A stretch of 64,000 nt of DNA. Source: Candidatus Latescibacterota bacterium. GTDB lineage: Bacteria; Latescibacterota; UBA2968; UBA8231. The notes beneath the pieces were generated by a model. The model ran no database searches and was not told the DNA's origin. It was given only the letters and a program-made list of their open reading frames with translations. Below are positions 8,002 through 15,403 of the stretch, one piece after another. Each line of letters opens with the position of its first letter. Position 1 is the stretch's first letter. Location of the stretch: the NCBI GenBank assembly GCA_020852055.1, contig JADZBP010000129.1:1-64000 (forward strand), written 5' to 3'. Both the position numbers and the translations under genes were made by a program.

Positions 8002-8034
8002 GGGTGCATCCTCCGTGAAATGAGGTCCTGAGAC

Positions 8035-8071
8035 CTTAGGTACGTACTGCGATTAGGTATACATTAGTATA
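8035..8071. repeat. cluster of TTAG-GTA-type half-sites at the small-protein promoter
   Basis: Three related units follow each other on the plus strand: TTAGGTACGTACT (8036-8048), TTAGGTATAC (8053-8062) and TTAGTATACTAA (8064-8075, a perfect 12-bp palindrome). They cover the -10 box and the predicted start of transcription of the minus-strand promoter, a typical place for a repressor site separate from the SOS-like box. Confidence 0.45.
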
Positions 8072-8094
8072 CTAAACGAATGTGCAGATGTCAA
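8066..8094 (-). promoter_or_regulatory. sigma70 promoter with SOS-like operator in the spacer (copy 1)
   Basis: On the minus strand TTGACA (8094-8089), a 17-base spacer and TATACT (8071-8066) form a near-consensus promoter. The spacer is CTGCACATTCGTTTAG plus one base (operator at 8072-8087). It fits the myxococcal LexA-box consensus CTRHAMRYBYGTTCAGS, as I remember it, at 15 of 17 positions. The same arrangement occurs at 47213-47241, and 26 of 28 bases around the two are identical. It should drive the 59-aa gene, the 65-aa gene, ssb and perhaps the VOC gene. Confidence 0.75.
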
Positions 8095-8136
8095 GAAAAA
8101 AGAGAGGGCCGCGCTATTTTCTCCGCGGCCCTCTCT
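8095..8136 (-). terminator. strong Rho-independent terminator ending the 14-gene operon
   Basis: AGAGAGGGCCGCG (8101-8113) pairs perfectly over 13 bp with CGCGGCCCTCTCT (8124-8136) around a 10-base AT-rich loop. On the minus strand the hairpin is followed by TTTTTTC at 8101-8095. It closes transcription from the GT-C gene (stop at 8165) and its T run directly abuts the -35 box of the next promoter. Bases 8137-8164 hold only AT-rich sequence. Confidence 0.9.
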
Positions 8137-8164
8137 ACTTATTGATTATTAACGCTTTATAGGA

Positions 8165-9703
8165 CTAGTAATTCGCTTCGTAGACCACCAGGCGGTCCCC
8201 GGCGCAGATGGTGTTGTGGGCGATTTGGATCTCGTATACGGGTTTCAGGAAGGGGCACTCCCGGACCAGCTGGGGGTACCAGGTGGGCATGATCACCACG
8301 AAGGAGGGTTTTTCCTCGCTGAGCAGGCGCCGCACCCCGGCGTCGGCCGGCCCGCCCGCCGGCAGATAGGCCAGCGCCCCGGGCGTCACCAACCCGGTGG
8401 TGTCGAGCACCCGGCGGCGGGAGAAATAGGCGATGGCGCCCACGTCGTGGCTGGCGATCAGGGCCTCGGCCGGGGTGTTGCGCGCGAGCCAGCGGCCCAT
8501 ACTCACCTGCATGTCCTCGATATTGGTCACGTTCCAGCCGTAAAGCTGGGCGTACCCGGGCAGCCCCACCAACAACTGCAGGAAGACCAGCCCCCAGATG
8601 GCGGGCCTCCCCCAGCGCTGCAGGCGCCGCCAGACGGCAAAGTCGCGGCCCTCGGCCAGCAGTTCCCAGGCCCAGTGCAGGCCCAGCAGGCCCAGCAGGG
8701 TTAGCAGCGGGATCAGGTGCGCCGCGTACCGCCCGTGTTGGAAGAGCGCCCCTTTGAAAGGCGCCAGCATGCCGCGGAAGAGCGGGAAACTCACCACCAC
8801 CAGGAGCAGCAGCCACGAGGCGCTGCGCCGCCGCAGCACCGCCACCAGGCCCAGGGGGACCAGGCAGGCCAGCACCAGGTTGTTCTCGGCGCTGAAGGCG
8901 ACCAACTCCCGGGCCTGGAGCAGCGGATAGTAGAGCATGGTCTTGGCCACCCGCAGCCAGTCGCCGGCGGCCAGGGCCCCGGTCAGGCCGTAGGGGCCCA
9001 CCTTGGCGTAGAAGGTATTGGGGAGCGGTTTGCCCAGGGTCTGCAGATTGAAGGCGACGAAGGGCGCCAGCAGGCCGGCGTACAGCCAGAGATGCTTCCA
9101 GGGCAGGGGGTGCCCCAGCCGCCAGCGGTCGACCAGCACCAGGGGGAAGAGCAGCAGGCACTCGGGCCGGGCCAGGGCGGCCAGGGCCAGGGCGGCGGTG
9201 CCCCGGGGGCAGGGCGCTCCTTCGAGGGTTTCGAGATGCCGGCAGCATCCGTACAGCGACAGGGCGGTGTAGAGCAGCACCTCCATGCCCGACAGGCTAC
9301 CCCACACCAGGCGCGGGGTGAGCACCACCACCAGCCCCCCGGCCAGGGCCCAGCCGCGTTCGAGGTCCAGGCTGCGGCCCAAGCGCGCGGTCAATAAGCC
9401 GGCGAGCCATAGCAGGATGACCCCCAGCGCCTTGGCGCTCCACACCACCTCGAAGGGCAGCCAGTAGAGCAGCGCCAGCGCCAGGGTCCACAGCGGCGCC
9501 GTGGAGGCCGAAACCACCTCTCCGGGGTTGAAGGAGAAACCCTGGCCTTCGACCAGATTGCGGGCGAACTGCAGGTGAATCCACGCATCGTCGAGCGGAA
9601 AGCCCCAGCGGCCGGCCAGCACCTGCTCCTGCCAGAGGAAGAGCCCGGCAGCAGCCAGCACCGCCAGGGCCAGCAGCGCCGCTTCAGACCTGCGCCAGGA
9701 CAT
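8165..9703 (-). CDS. GT-C-type membrane glycosyltransferase-like protein
   Basis: 512 aa from the ATG at 9703 (GGAGC upstream); the start overlaps the end of the aminotransferase gene by 20 bp. About ten membrane helices follow a first one at residues 8-24. The first outer loop has FPLDDAWIHLQFARN with the acidic pair D38-D39, as in the catalytic loop of GT39/ArnT-like enzymes that use lipid-linked sugars. The C-terminal third is a soluble domain with IASHDVGAIAYFSRRRVLDT, typical of GT-C proteins. The acceptor is unknown. Last gene of the 14-gene run. Confidence 0.7.
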   Translation of the reverse strand: MSWRRSEAALLALAVLAAAGLFLWQEQVLAGRWGFPLDDAWIHLQFARNLVEGQGFSFNPGEVVSASTAPLWTLALALLYWLPFEVVWSAKALGVILLWLAGLLTARLGRSLDLERGWALAGGLVVVLTPRLVWGSLSGMEVLLYTALSLYGCCRHLETLEGAPCPRGTAALALAALARPECLLLFPLVLVDRWRLGHPLPWKHLWLYAGLLAPFVAFNLQTLGKPLPNTFYAKVGPYGLTGALAAGDWLRVAKTMLYYPLLQARELVAFSAENNLVLACLVPLGLVAVLRRRSASWLLLLVVVSFPLFRGMLAPFKGALFQHGRYAAHLIPLLTLLGLLGLHWAWELLAEGRDFAVWRRLQRWGRPAIWGLVFLQLLVGLPGYAQLYGWNVTNIEDMQVSMGRWLARNTPAEALIASHDVGAIAYFSRRRVLDTTGLVTPGALAYLPAGGPADAGVRRLLSEEKPSFVVIMPTWYPQLVRECPFLKPVYEIQIAHNTICAGDRLVVYEANY

Positions 9704-10811
9704 CCAGCAGGCGCTCCACATCCCCGCTGCTGTTGTACAGGTGCCCCGAAACCCGCACCCGGCCGAACTCGCCCCAGACCAGCACCTGGTGTTTGGCCAG
9801 GGCCTGCTGCAGCCCCTTGGCGTCCTCGGCCAGGAAACAGGTATTGCCCGAGCGGGAGGCCCGGCGCGAGGGCGAGATCACCGTGCGCCCGGCTTTCTGC
9901 AGCCCCGCATCGATGTATTCGGAGAGGTTGCGGGCGTGCGCCTCGACCCGCTCCATGCCCAGGTCGAGCAGGATGCCCAGGGCCCGGTCGAGGAACATCA
10001 CCACCACCATCGCCGGATTGCCCGGCTCCAGTTTCTCCGGCATGGCCTTGACCGGCGCCTCGGGATGGCGCTCGGCGCCCTGGGCCGGCCACACCGCCAG
10101 GTTGTGCCAGCCGAAGGCGCTGTCCTCGATACGCGCCTCGGCCCGCTCGCTCAGGTACATGGGCGCCACGCCGTGGGTGGCCAGCATCCACTTGTAGGAG
10201 CTGCTGACACACAGGTCGGTGAGCCCGGCCCCCACCTGCACCACCCCCGAGGCATGGGTGGCGTCCACCGCCAACAGGGTGTCCTTGCCCTTGAGGCCGG
10301 CGGAGAGTTTGGCGATATCGAGGTCCTGACCGGTGTAGAAGCTGACCTGGCTCACCGCCAGCACCCGGGTCCGTTCGTCGACGGCGGCCAGCAGCTCCTC
10401 CTCGTCCACCTCCCAGTCCTCGTGGGCCACCATGCGCACTTCCACCCCCAGGGCGCGCAGGTTGCGCCAGGCGTACGCCACGGAGGGGAACTCGAGGTTG
10501 GTGGTGACCACATTGTCCCCCGGCTTCCAGTCCAGACCGCGCGCCAGCCAGCTCATGCCCTCCGCTGCCGAAGGCACAAAGGCCACCCGTTTGGCGGGCA
10601 CCCCCCACAGGCGCCCCATCTTTTCGCGGCAGGCCTCGCCGCGGGCGTAGACCAGCTGCCGGCCCGGATCGCCGCCGCTCTTGAGCTGGGTGAATTCGCG
10701 GTACACCTCGTCGTGGATCTTCAGCCAGGGGGACTCCCCCCCGGTGCACAGGTGGGTCACCCCGTCCAGGCCGACAAAAGCCTCGGGGGAAAGCAGTGGC
10801 TCGATCTTCAT
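9684..10811 (-). CDS. class V PLP-dependent aminotransferase (cysteine desulfurase-like)
   Basis: 375 aa. The PLP lysine is K207 in SSYKWMLATHG and the Asp that holds the pyridine nitrogen is D183 in LLAVDATHASG. SAAEGMSWLARGL and TTNLEFPSVAYAWRNL are family blocks. There is no desulfurase-type active Cys loop near the C terminus, so an isopenicillin-epimerase, kynureninase or amino-sugar/amine role is more likely than sulfur transfer. The start overlaps the amidohydrolase stop as ATGA (10808-10811). The context of amidohydrolase and dimethylformamidase-like genes fits handling of an amine or amino acid set free by amide hydrolysis. Confidence 0.85.
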   Translation of the reverse strand: MKIEPLLSPEAFVGLDGVTHLCTGGESPWLKIHDEVYREFTQLKSGGDPGRQLVYARGEACREKMGRLWGVPAKRVAFVPSAAEGMSWLARGLDWKPGDNVVTTNLEFPSVAYAWRNLRALGVEVRMVAHEDWEVDEEELLAAVDERTRVLAVSQVSFYTGQDLDIAKLSAGLKGKDTLLAVDATHASGVVQVGAGLTDLCVSSSYKWMLATHGVAPMYLSERAEARIEDSAFGWHNLAVWPAQGAERHPEAPVKAMPEKLEPGNPAMVVVMFLDRALGILLDLGMERVEAHARNLSEYIDAGLQKAGRTVISPSRRASRSGNTCFLAEDAKGLQQALAKHQVLVWGEFGRVRVSGHLYNSSGDVERLLDVLAQV

Positions 10812-12427
10812 GGCTGGCCTCCTCGCGGCAAACGCGCGCGCTCGATGATACGTCTGAAATTCTCTCCCAGGATCTTCTTCTTGCTCGCCAAAGGCAGATC
10901 CGCCCACACCACCCACCCCAGTTGCTGCCGGGGGTCGCGCATGGGCGCATCGGTGCCGAAGAGCACATGTTCGTCGTCGGTGGCGCCCACCAGATACTCG
11001 ACGATGCGGTTGCACACCGGGGTCAGGGTCAGTTCGGCGTACACGTTGGGGTGCTGGCGGATGCAGGCCGCCACCTCTTCGGCGAAATCGTAACTGCCCC
11101 CCGAATGGGCGATGACCCAGCTCATCTCGGGGAAACGCGCCGCCAGCCGGCCCACCGCCGGCACCCCGCCGGTGTGCGGGGCCAGGTGCAGCAGGGCGTA
11201 GAGCTGGTGCTGGTTGCCGAATTCCCACCAGGGGGTGAAACCCTCATCCTCGTAGGAGAGGTTCATGCGCACGTAGGGTTTGAGGCCGATGAACCCCTGC
11301 TGCACATGCCGCTTCTGGATCTCGGCGCCCATCGCCGCGCGGCTCATGTGGGTGGGATCGATGGTGGCCAGGCCGAGGATTTCGCCGCCAAAACGCTGCA
11401 TCGCGCGCCAGACGACTTCGTTGCCGTCCTCGGCGTCGGTGCAGACCGGGCCGTGCCAGCTCATCATGGCGATGCGGGATATGCCGCACCAGTGGTTCAC
11501 CTCCAGCATGCCCTCGGCGTCGCCGCGGTACATGATGTAGTTGCCCCCGGCCGCCTGACCCCCCTCGTGCAGGACGTGGGCGTGGGCGTCGAAGACCAAT
11601 ACCGATTGCGGCCGCCCGGCGCGGGCGTCAGCGACACATACGTCCTCGGGCCGGCGCGCCGGGGCTGGCGCTGCGGGTCCCTGGCCTTTGAGCAGCCGGC
11701 GCAGGTTCTCCCCGGCGATGCGGCGTTTGCTGGCCTCGGGCAGTTGGGCGTAGTCGACAAAGGTGCGCGCTGCGCCCGGCGACTTCTCCGTACCCCCGGT
11801 GCCGAAGAGCAGGCGTTCGTCCCCGAACTGGGCGGCGTACACCTCCAGCCCCCGGTTGATCTGGTACGCCGAGAATTCGAGGTGCAGGTTCGGGTGTAAC
11901 TGCATCAGGCGGTGCACGTGGCGCTGGTGCGGCCACACCGCGTCGGTGAGCAGCACCGGCAACTGCGGGTAGCGCCGCAACAGATCGTGGAAGACGGCGA
12001 AATAGTCCTGCCCTCCCACCCAACCAGGATCGACCAGGGTGAGGATTTTCGCTTCCTGCAGCGCCGCGAAGGTGGGGCCCATCACCTGCTCGTGCAGGGA
12101 GTAATTGCCCGGCACCAGGCGCACCGCCCGCACCCCGGCCTCTTCCATGGCCCGCAACATCTCCTCGGCGGTCCCGTACCAGTCGGGCTGGCCCAGGGGC
12201 AGGATGCTCCACACCGGAAAGAGCCGGCCCGGCGCCCTGGCGACCTCCGTACCCAGGCGGGCATTGCCGTAGAGCGGGTCATAGGAGTGGGCCAGCATAT
12301 GGCTGACCAGGGAACCGGCGACCTCGGCCAGGTCCAGGTCCTCCAGCCACTGCTCGGTGGACCAGCGGATGCGTCTGTGCTTCTGCGGCCGCTGGCCGAT
12401 CTTGGCGTTGCAGTCGAAGTAGAGCAT
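10808..12427 (-). CDS. tandem amidohydrolase: degenerate N domain fused to intact C domain
   Basis: 539 aa, about twice the size of an amidohydrolase-2 protein. The C-terminal half starts with VFDAHAHVL (H282-x-H284), has IGLKPYVRMN, VIAHSGG and LFGTDAP, and so keeps the metal and catalytic residues of the family (TIM-barrel hydrolases and decarboxylases). The N-terminal half has the same layout but reads YFDCNAKIG (N7 and K9 in place of the two His) and LFGTGGTEK (G211 in place of the Asp), so it is probably inactive and structural. A Pro/Ala linker (about residues 250-275) joins them. The start lies 3 bp after the dimethylformamidase-like gene. Confidence 0.85.
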   Translation of the reverse strand: MLYFDCNAKIGQRPQKHRRIRWSTEQWLEDLDLAEVAGSLVSHMLAHSYDPLYGNARLGTEVARAPGRLFPVWSILPLGQPDWYGTAEEMLRAMEEAGVRAVRLVPGNYSLHEQVMGPTFAALQEAKILTLVDPGWVGGQDYFAVFHDLLRRYPQLPVLLTDAVWPHQRHVHRLMQLHPNLHLEFSAYQINRGLEVYAAQFGDERLLFGTGGTEKSPGAARTFVDYAQLPEASKRRIAGENLRRLLKGQGPAAPAPARRPEDVCVADARAGRPQSVLVFDAHAHVLHEGGQAAGGNYIMYRGDAEGMLEVNHWCGISRIAMMSWHGPVCTDAEDGNEVVWRAMQRFGGEILGLATIDPTHMSRAAMGAEIQKRHVQQGFIGLKPYVRMNLSYEDEGFTPWWEFGNQHQLYALLHLAPHTGGVPAVGRLAARFPEMSWVIAHSGGSYDFAEEVAACIRQHPNVYAELTLTPVCNRIVEYLVGATDDEHVLFGTDAPMRDPRQQLGWVVWADLPLASKKKILGENFRRIIERARLPRGGQP

Positions 12428-12430
12428 CGT

Positions 12431-14521
12431 TCAGGCAGGGACCTCCAACCCCATCCGCTCCATGATATTGAATAACATACGCGTGAACTGCACATCCCGC
12501 CCCAGCACGTGGGAGGAGAGCACACTGCCGGCGGCAAAGACCAGCCCCTGCCCCGGCGCCTCGCGCAGGACCATCTCGCTGGCCATCTCGCCCTGGTACT
12601 GGTGGTTGTCGTAGTCGAGCACCGTCGAGCCGGGCAGCAAGGCGCGGGCGAGCACCGTGTCGGCCGGGTTGGCCGGGTGGGTCGGGTCCGGTTCGGGCCG
12701 GCCCGCCTGGTCCGGGTACCGGCTCAGGCCGGGCCGGCCACAACGGGCGTACAGGGAGGGCAGACTCAGGTCCGTCTCGTACCCGGCAGCCTGGTCGGCA
12801 AAGGGGAAGGCGGTCTGCACCCGCCGCGGCGCGGCAAAGGCCCAGTGGTGCGGCGCCAGCACCTCGTACCCGGCGCGCGGGCCGTCGAGGGGCGGGGTGG
12901 TCCAGCCGTTGCTCGCCCCGCCCAGCAGGCCCCACTCGGGATAACCCGCTTCGCGCATCGTCGCTCCGGGCTGCCCGTCGAGCTGGTGGTGGTGGGCGGC
13001 GTGGACCATGGGGTCGCAGGTGATGCCGGCCGCGGGCAGGCGCGCGTGTTTGCGCACCTCCATCACCCCGTTGCGCTGGTCCAGGCTCACCCGCCAGTAC
13101 GCGGTGTTGCCAGAGAGCGAGAGGATGTGTCCCCCGCGTTCGACGAAGCGCTGCAGCCGCTGATAGTGGTCGGCGGTCCAGTACTCGCTGTGGCCGGCGA
13201 AGGCCACCACCCCATACTGGTCCAGCAGCGAGGGATCGGCTTCCAGATCCCACTCGCTGTACAGGTCGTACTCGATCCCGTGGTGGTCGAGCCAGGCGTA
13301 GAAGGGCAATTCGAACTCCACCGTGGTCCGTTCCCACAACTCGCCCGTGGCCGGCCGCCCCACCCCGTGCAGGTGGCCGAGAATGGGGTACAGCGGATGC
13401 GGATGGTACGCCCCGTAGTCGTATTCGAGGTGGTCGAAGGGACGAAAGTTGTAGGCGATGCGGGTGTTGGTGGTGCTCAGGCACATCAAGCGGTTGCGGG
13501 GTTGCCGGGGCCGCACGACGAAATAGACATGCCGCACCTGGCCCGCCTCGTCGCGCAGGCGGATGGCGTACTGGCCGCTGGGCGCGTCGATGGGCACTGG
13601 CCAGGTCTGACTCACAGGCCAGCGGCAATCCACCAGCGCATCGGCCATCAGGCGGATGGCGTGGCCGTAGTCGGGATCAGCGGCCGGATCGTAGGTGTGC
13701 CAGTCGCTGTCGGTGGTGCGGGCCGGGCCGGGCACCATACGGATGGGATAGTTGACCGGCTGGCCGTGTCGTCCATTCGCCGAGACATCGCGGCAGGGCA
13801 GGCCGTGCTGGGGATCGAATTTCCAGTGGCCGGCGCAGGGGCCGGCGGGGTCGGTGCTCTTTCTCTCGCAACGCTCCGCGATCACTGCCGGCGCTAGGGT
13901 GTGCTCATAAAGCGTCGGCCCACACAGGTCTCCGGTGAAGAGGCTGCAGGTCTGCCCCTGCGCGTCGGCCAGCGCCCCCAGGCGCAACGGACCGCTCCCC
14001 GCGACAACGCCGCCTTCCCCCTCGGCCACCAGCCGGCCATCCAGGTACAGGCGCAGCCGCCCGCCCGCGCAACAGCCCGCGGCGTGGTGCCATTCCTTCG
14101 GGGTCGCCGATCCGCCGCTGACCTGCGTTTCGCCCACCGCCCAGCAGAGTCGTTCCCCCTCCAGCCACAACCCGAAACCGCGCTGCGAGATCAGCCCGCT
14201 CCGGGGGGATAGGGCGAGCGGCCGGAACCACAGTTCCACACTGAGGTCGGTCCCCCCCTCCAGGCCGCGTTCCACGTACACATAGCTGCCCCGGTGCACC
14301 GGCTGCGGCTTCACCTCGACCGGCGGCAGCACCGCGATCACCTCGCCCTGAGCCACCTTGTCCCCGCTCAGCCGCAACACCTCGCCCCGCACCGGGCCTT
14401 CCCCGCTGAGGCGCAGGTCCACGGCTTCGCCCGGCTTCACCCTCAGGCAGCGGCTGTAGGCGTGAAAACCCGGCACCCAGGAAGGTTGGTGCGGGGGGAG
14501 GAAGGCGAGGTCCTCAACCAT
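12431..14521 (-). CDS. N,N-dimethylformamidase large-subunit-like protein with LamG domain
   Basis: 696 aa. The start at 14521 has AAGGGG upstream and overlaps the PhyH stop by 8 bp. Residues 1-65 form a beta domain, about 70-215 a concanavalin/LamG fold (SVELWFRPLALSPRSG, KEWHHAAG, LRLYLDGRLV), and about 300-690 the dimethylformamidase-type C-terminal region with NTRIAYNFRPFD, FAGHSEYWT, GGHILSLSGNTAYWR and a class-I-glutaminase-like core. Dimethylformamidase uses an iron held by two Tyr and one Glu; the Tyr of IAYN and the Glu of HSEYW are plausible equivalents. No small subunit gene is adjacent. The amide substrate is unknown. Confidence 0.75.
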   Translation of the reverse strand: MVEDLAFLPPHQPSWVPGFHAYSRCLRVKPGEAVDLRLSGEGPVRGEVLRLSGDKVAQGEVIAVLPPVEVKPQPVHRGSYVYVERGLEGGTDLSVELWFRPLALSPRSGLISQRGFGLWLEGERLCWAVGETQVSGGSATPKEWHHAAGCCAGGRLRLYLDGRLVAEGEGGVVAGSGPLRLGALADAQGQTCSLFTGDLCGPTLYEHTLAPAVIAERCERKSTDPAGPCAGHWKFDPQHGLPCRDVSANGRHGQPVNYPIRMVPGPARTTDSDWHTYDPAADPDYGHAIRLMADALVDCRWPVSQTWPVPIDAPSGQYAIRLRDEAGQVRHVYFVVRPRQPRNRLMCLSTTNTRIAYNFRPFDHLEYDYGAYHPHPLYPILGHLHGVGRPATGELWERTTVEFELPFYAWLDHHGIEYDLYSEWDLEADPSLLDQYGVVAFAGHSEYWTADHYQRLQRFVERGGHILSLSGNTAYWRVSLDQRNGVMEVRKHARLPAAGITCDPMVHAAHHHQLDGQPGATMREAGYPEWGLLGGASNGWTTPPLDGPRAGYEVLAPHHWAFAAPRRVQTAFPFADQAAGYETDLSLPSLYARCGRPGLSRYPDQAGRPEPDPTHPANPADTVLARALLPGSTVLDYDNHQYQGEMASEMVLREAPGQGLVFAAGSVLSSHVLGRDVQFTRMLFNIMERMGLEVPA

Positions 14522-15320
14522 AGGGCCCCTTGGGGTGTTTTCCCAGCGCCCGCAGCAATCGTTCGTCCGCCCCTTCCAGCACGTGCTCTGGCATATGGTA
14601 GTTGAGGAAGGGATAGAAGCGCTGCGCCACCCAGCGCCGGCCCATGGCGTGCTGCAGCAGGTAGCGCACCCTCGTCGAGGTGTTGGGCGCTCCGCGGTGC
14701 CAGCACTGGCCGTTGTGCAGGTAGATGTCACCGGCCCGGCCCAGCACCGAGACCGGGCCCCGGCCCTCGAAACAGGGGGTGGAGGGGTCATCGGGGTTGC
14801 GGCCCGAATAGTGGGAACCCGGCACGAACTGGGTGGGACCGTACTCCTCGGCTTCGACGTCGGAGAGCAGGATCTGCACCGTCATGCGGAACACCGGCAG
14901 GCGCAGGCGCGGATCGTGGCGGGGGATCTCGGCGGGTAGGGGGATCTCCACCTCGTCGTCCACGTGGAAACGGTCGATGGCCTGGCCCTGGCCGTTGCGC
15001 ACCAGGTTCTGGGCAAAGAGGTGGCACTGGGGGCCCAGCACCGCCTCGCACAGGCCGATGATCGGCTCGCGCACCAGCAGGTTGCGGAAGAGCGGGTCCA
15101 GTTCAAAGAGGCGGACCAGCACGATCTCGCCGTAGCGCAGATCGGACTGGCCCACCGGGTGGGCGTCGAAGGCGCGATCCGCCCGCTCTCGCAGTTGGGC
15201 GCACTCCCCGGCGCTGAGGACGCCGGGCAGATAGGCAAAACCGTCGCGGTAGAAGCGGTCGAGCAATTCGTCGCGTTGCTCGGGCGGCAGGGGGTGTTCG
15301 GTTGGCAGCGGAGCGGTCAT
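14514..15320 (-). CDS. phytanoyl-CoA dioxygenase (PhyH) family, Fe(II)/2-oxoglutarate
   Basis: 268 aa. The cupin core carries the iron triad: H119-x-D121 in DRFHVDDEVE and H208 in QCWHRGAPN. The 2-oxoglutarate-binding Arg is R217 or R219 in NTSTRVR. QFVPGSHYSG is the usual family block between the two. Members hydroxylate small substrates, and in bacteria they often act on sugars, amines or secondary metabolites rather than fatty acids. It is coupled to the dimethylformamidase-like gene by an 8-bp overlap, so hydroxylation before amide cleavage is a reasonable guess. It is 83 bp after the heparinase-like gene; nothing notable is in that gap. Confidence 0.9.
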   Translation of the reverse strand: MTAPLPTEHPLPPEQRDELLDRFYRDGFAYLPGVLSAGECAQLRERADRAFDAHPVGQSDLRYGEIVLVRLFELDPLFRNLLVREPIIGLCEAVLGPQCHLFAQNLVRNGQGQAIDRFHVDDEVEIPLPAEIPRHDPRLRLPVFRMTVQILLSDVEAEEYGPTQFVPGSHYSGRNPDDPSTPCFEGRGPVSVLGRAGDIYLHNGQCWHRGAPNTSTRVRYLLQHAMGRRWVAQRFYPFLNYHMPEHVLEGADERLLRALGKHPKGPYG

Positions 15321-15403
15321 CGGGTGCCTTCCTGTGGGTGATCAGCGGGAATGCCGCCCAAAAGATAGACCACCCCCTTCCCCGCACGCAATCAAAACAC
15401 CCC

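Noticed and set aside
8101-8136. The 13-bp perfect inverted repeat as an insertion-sequence end or attachment site
   Set aside because: No transposase, target duplication or integrase nearby; the T run makes a terminator the simple explanation.
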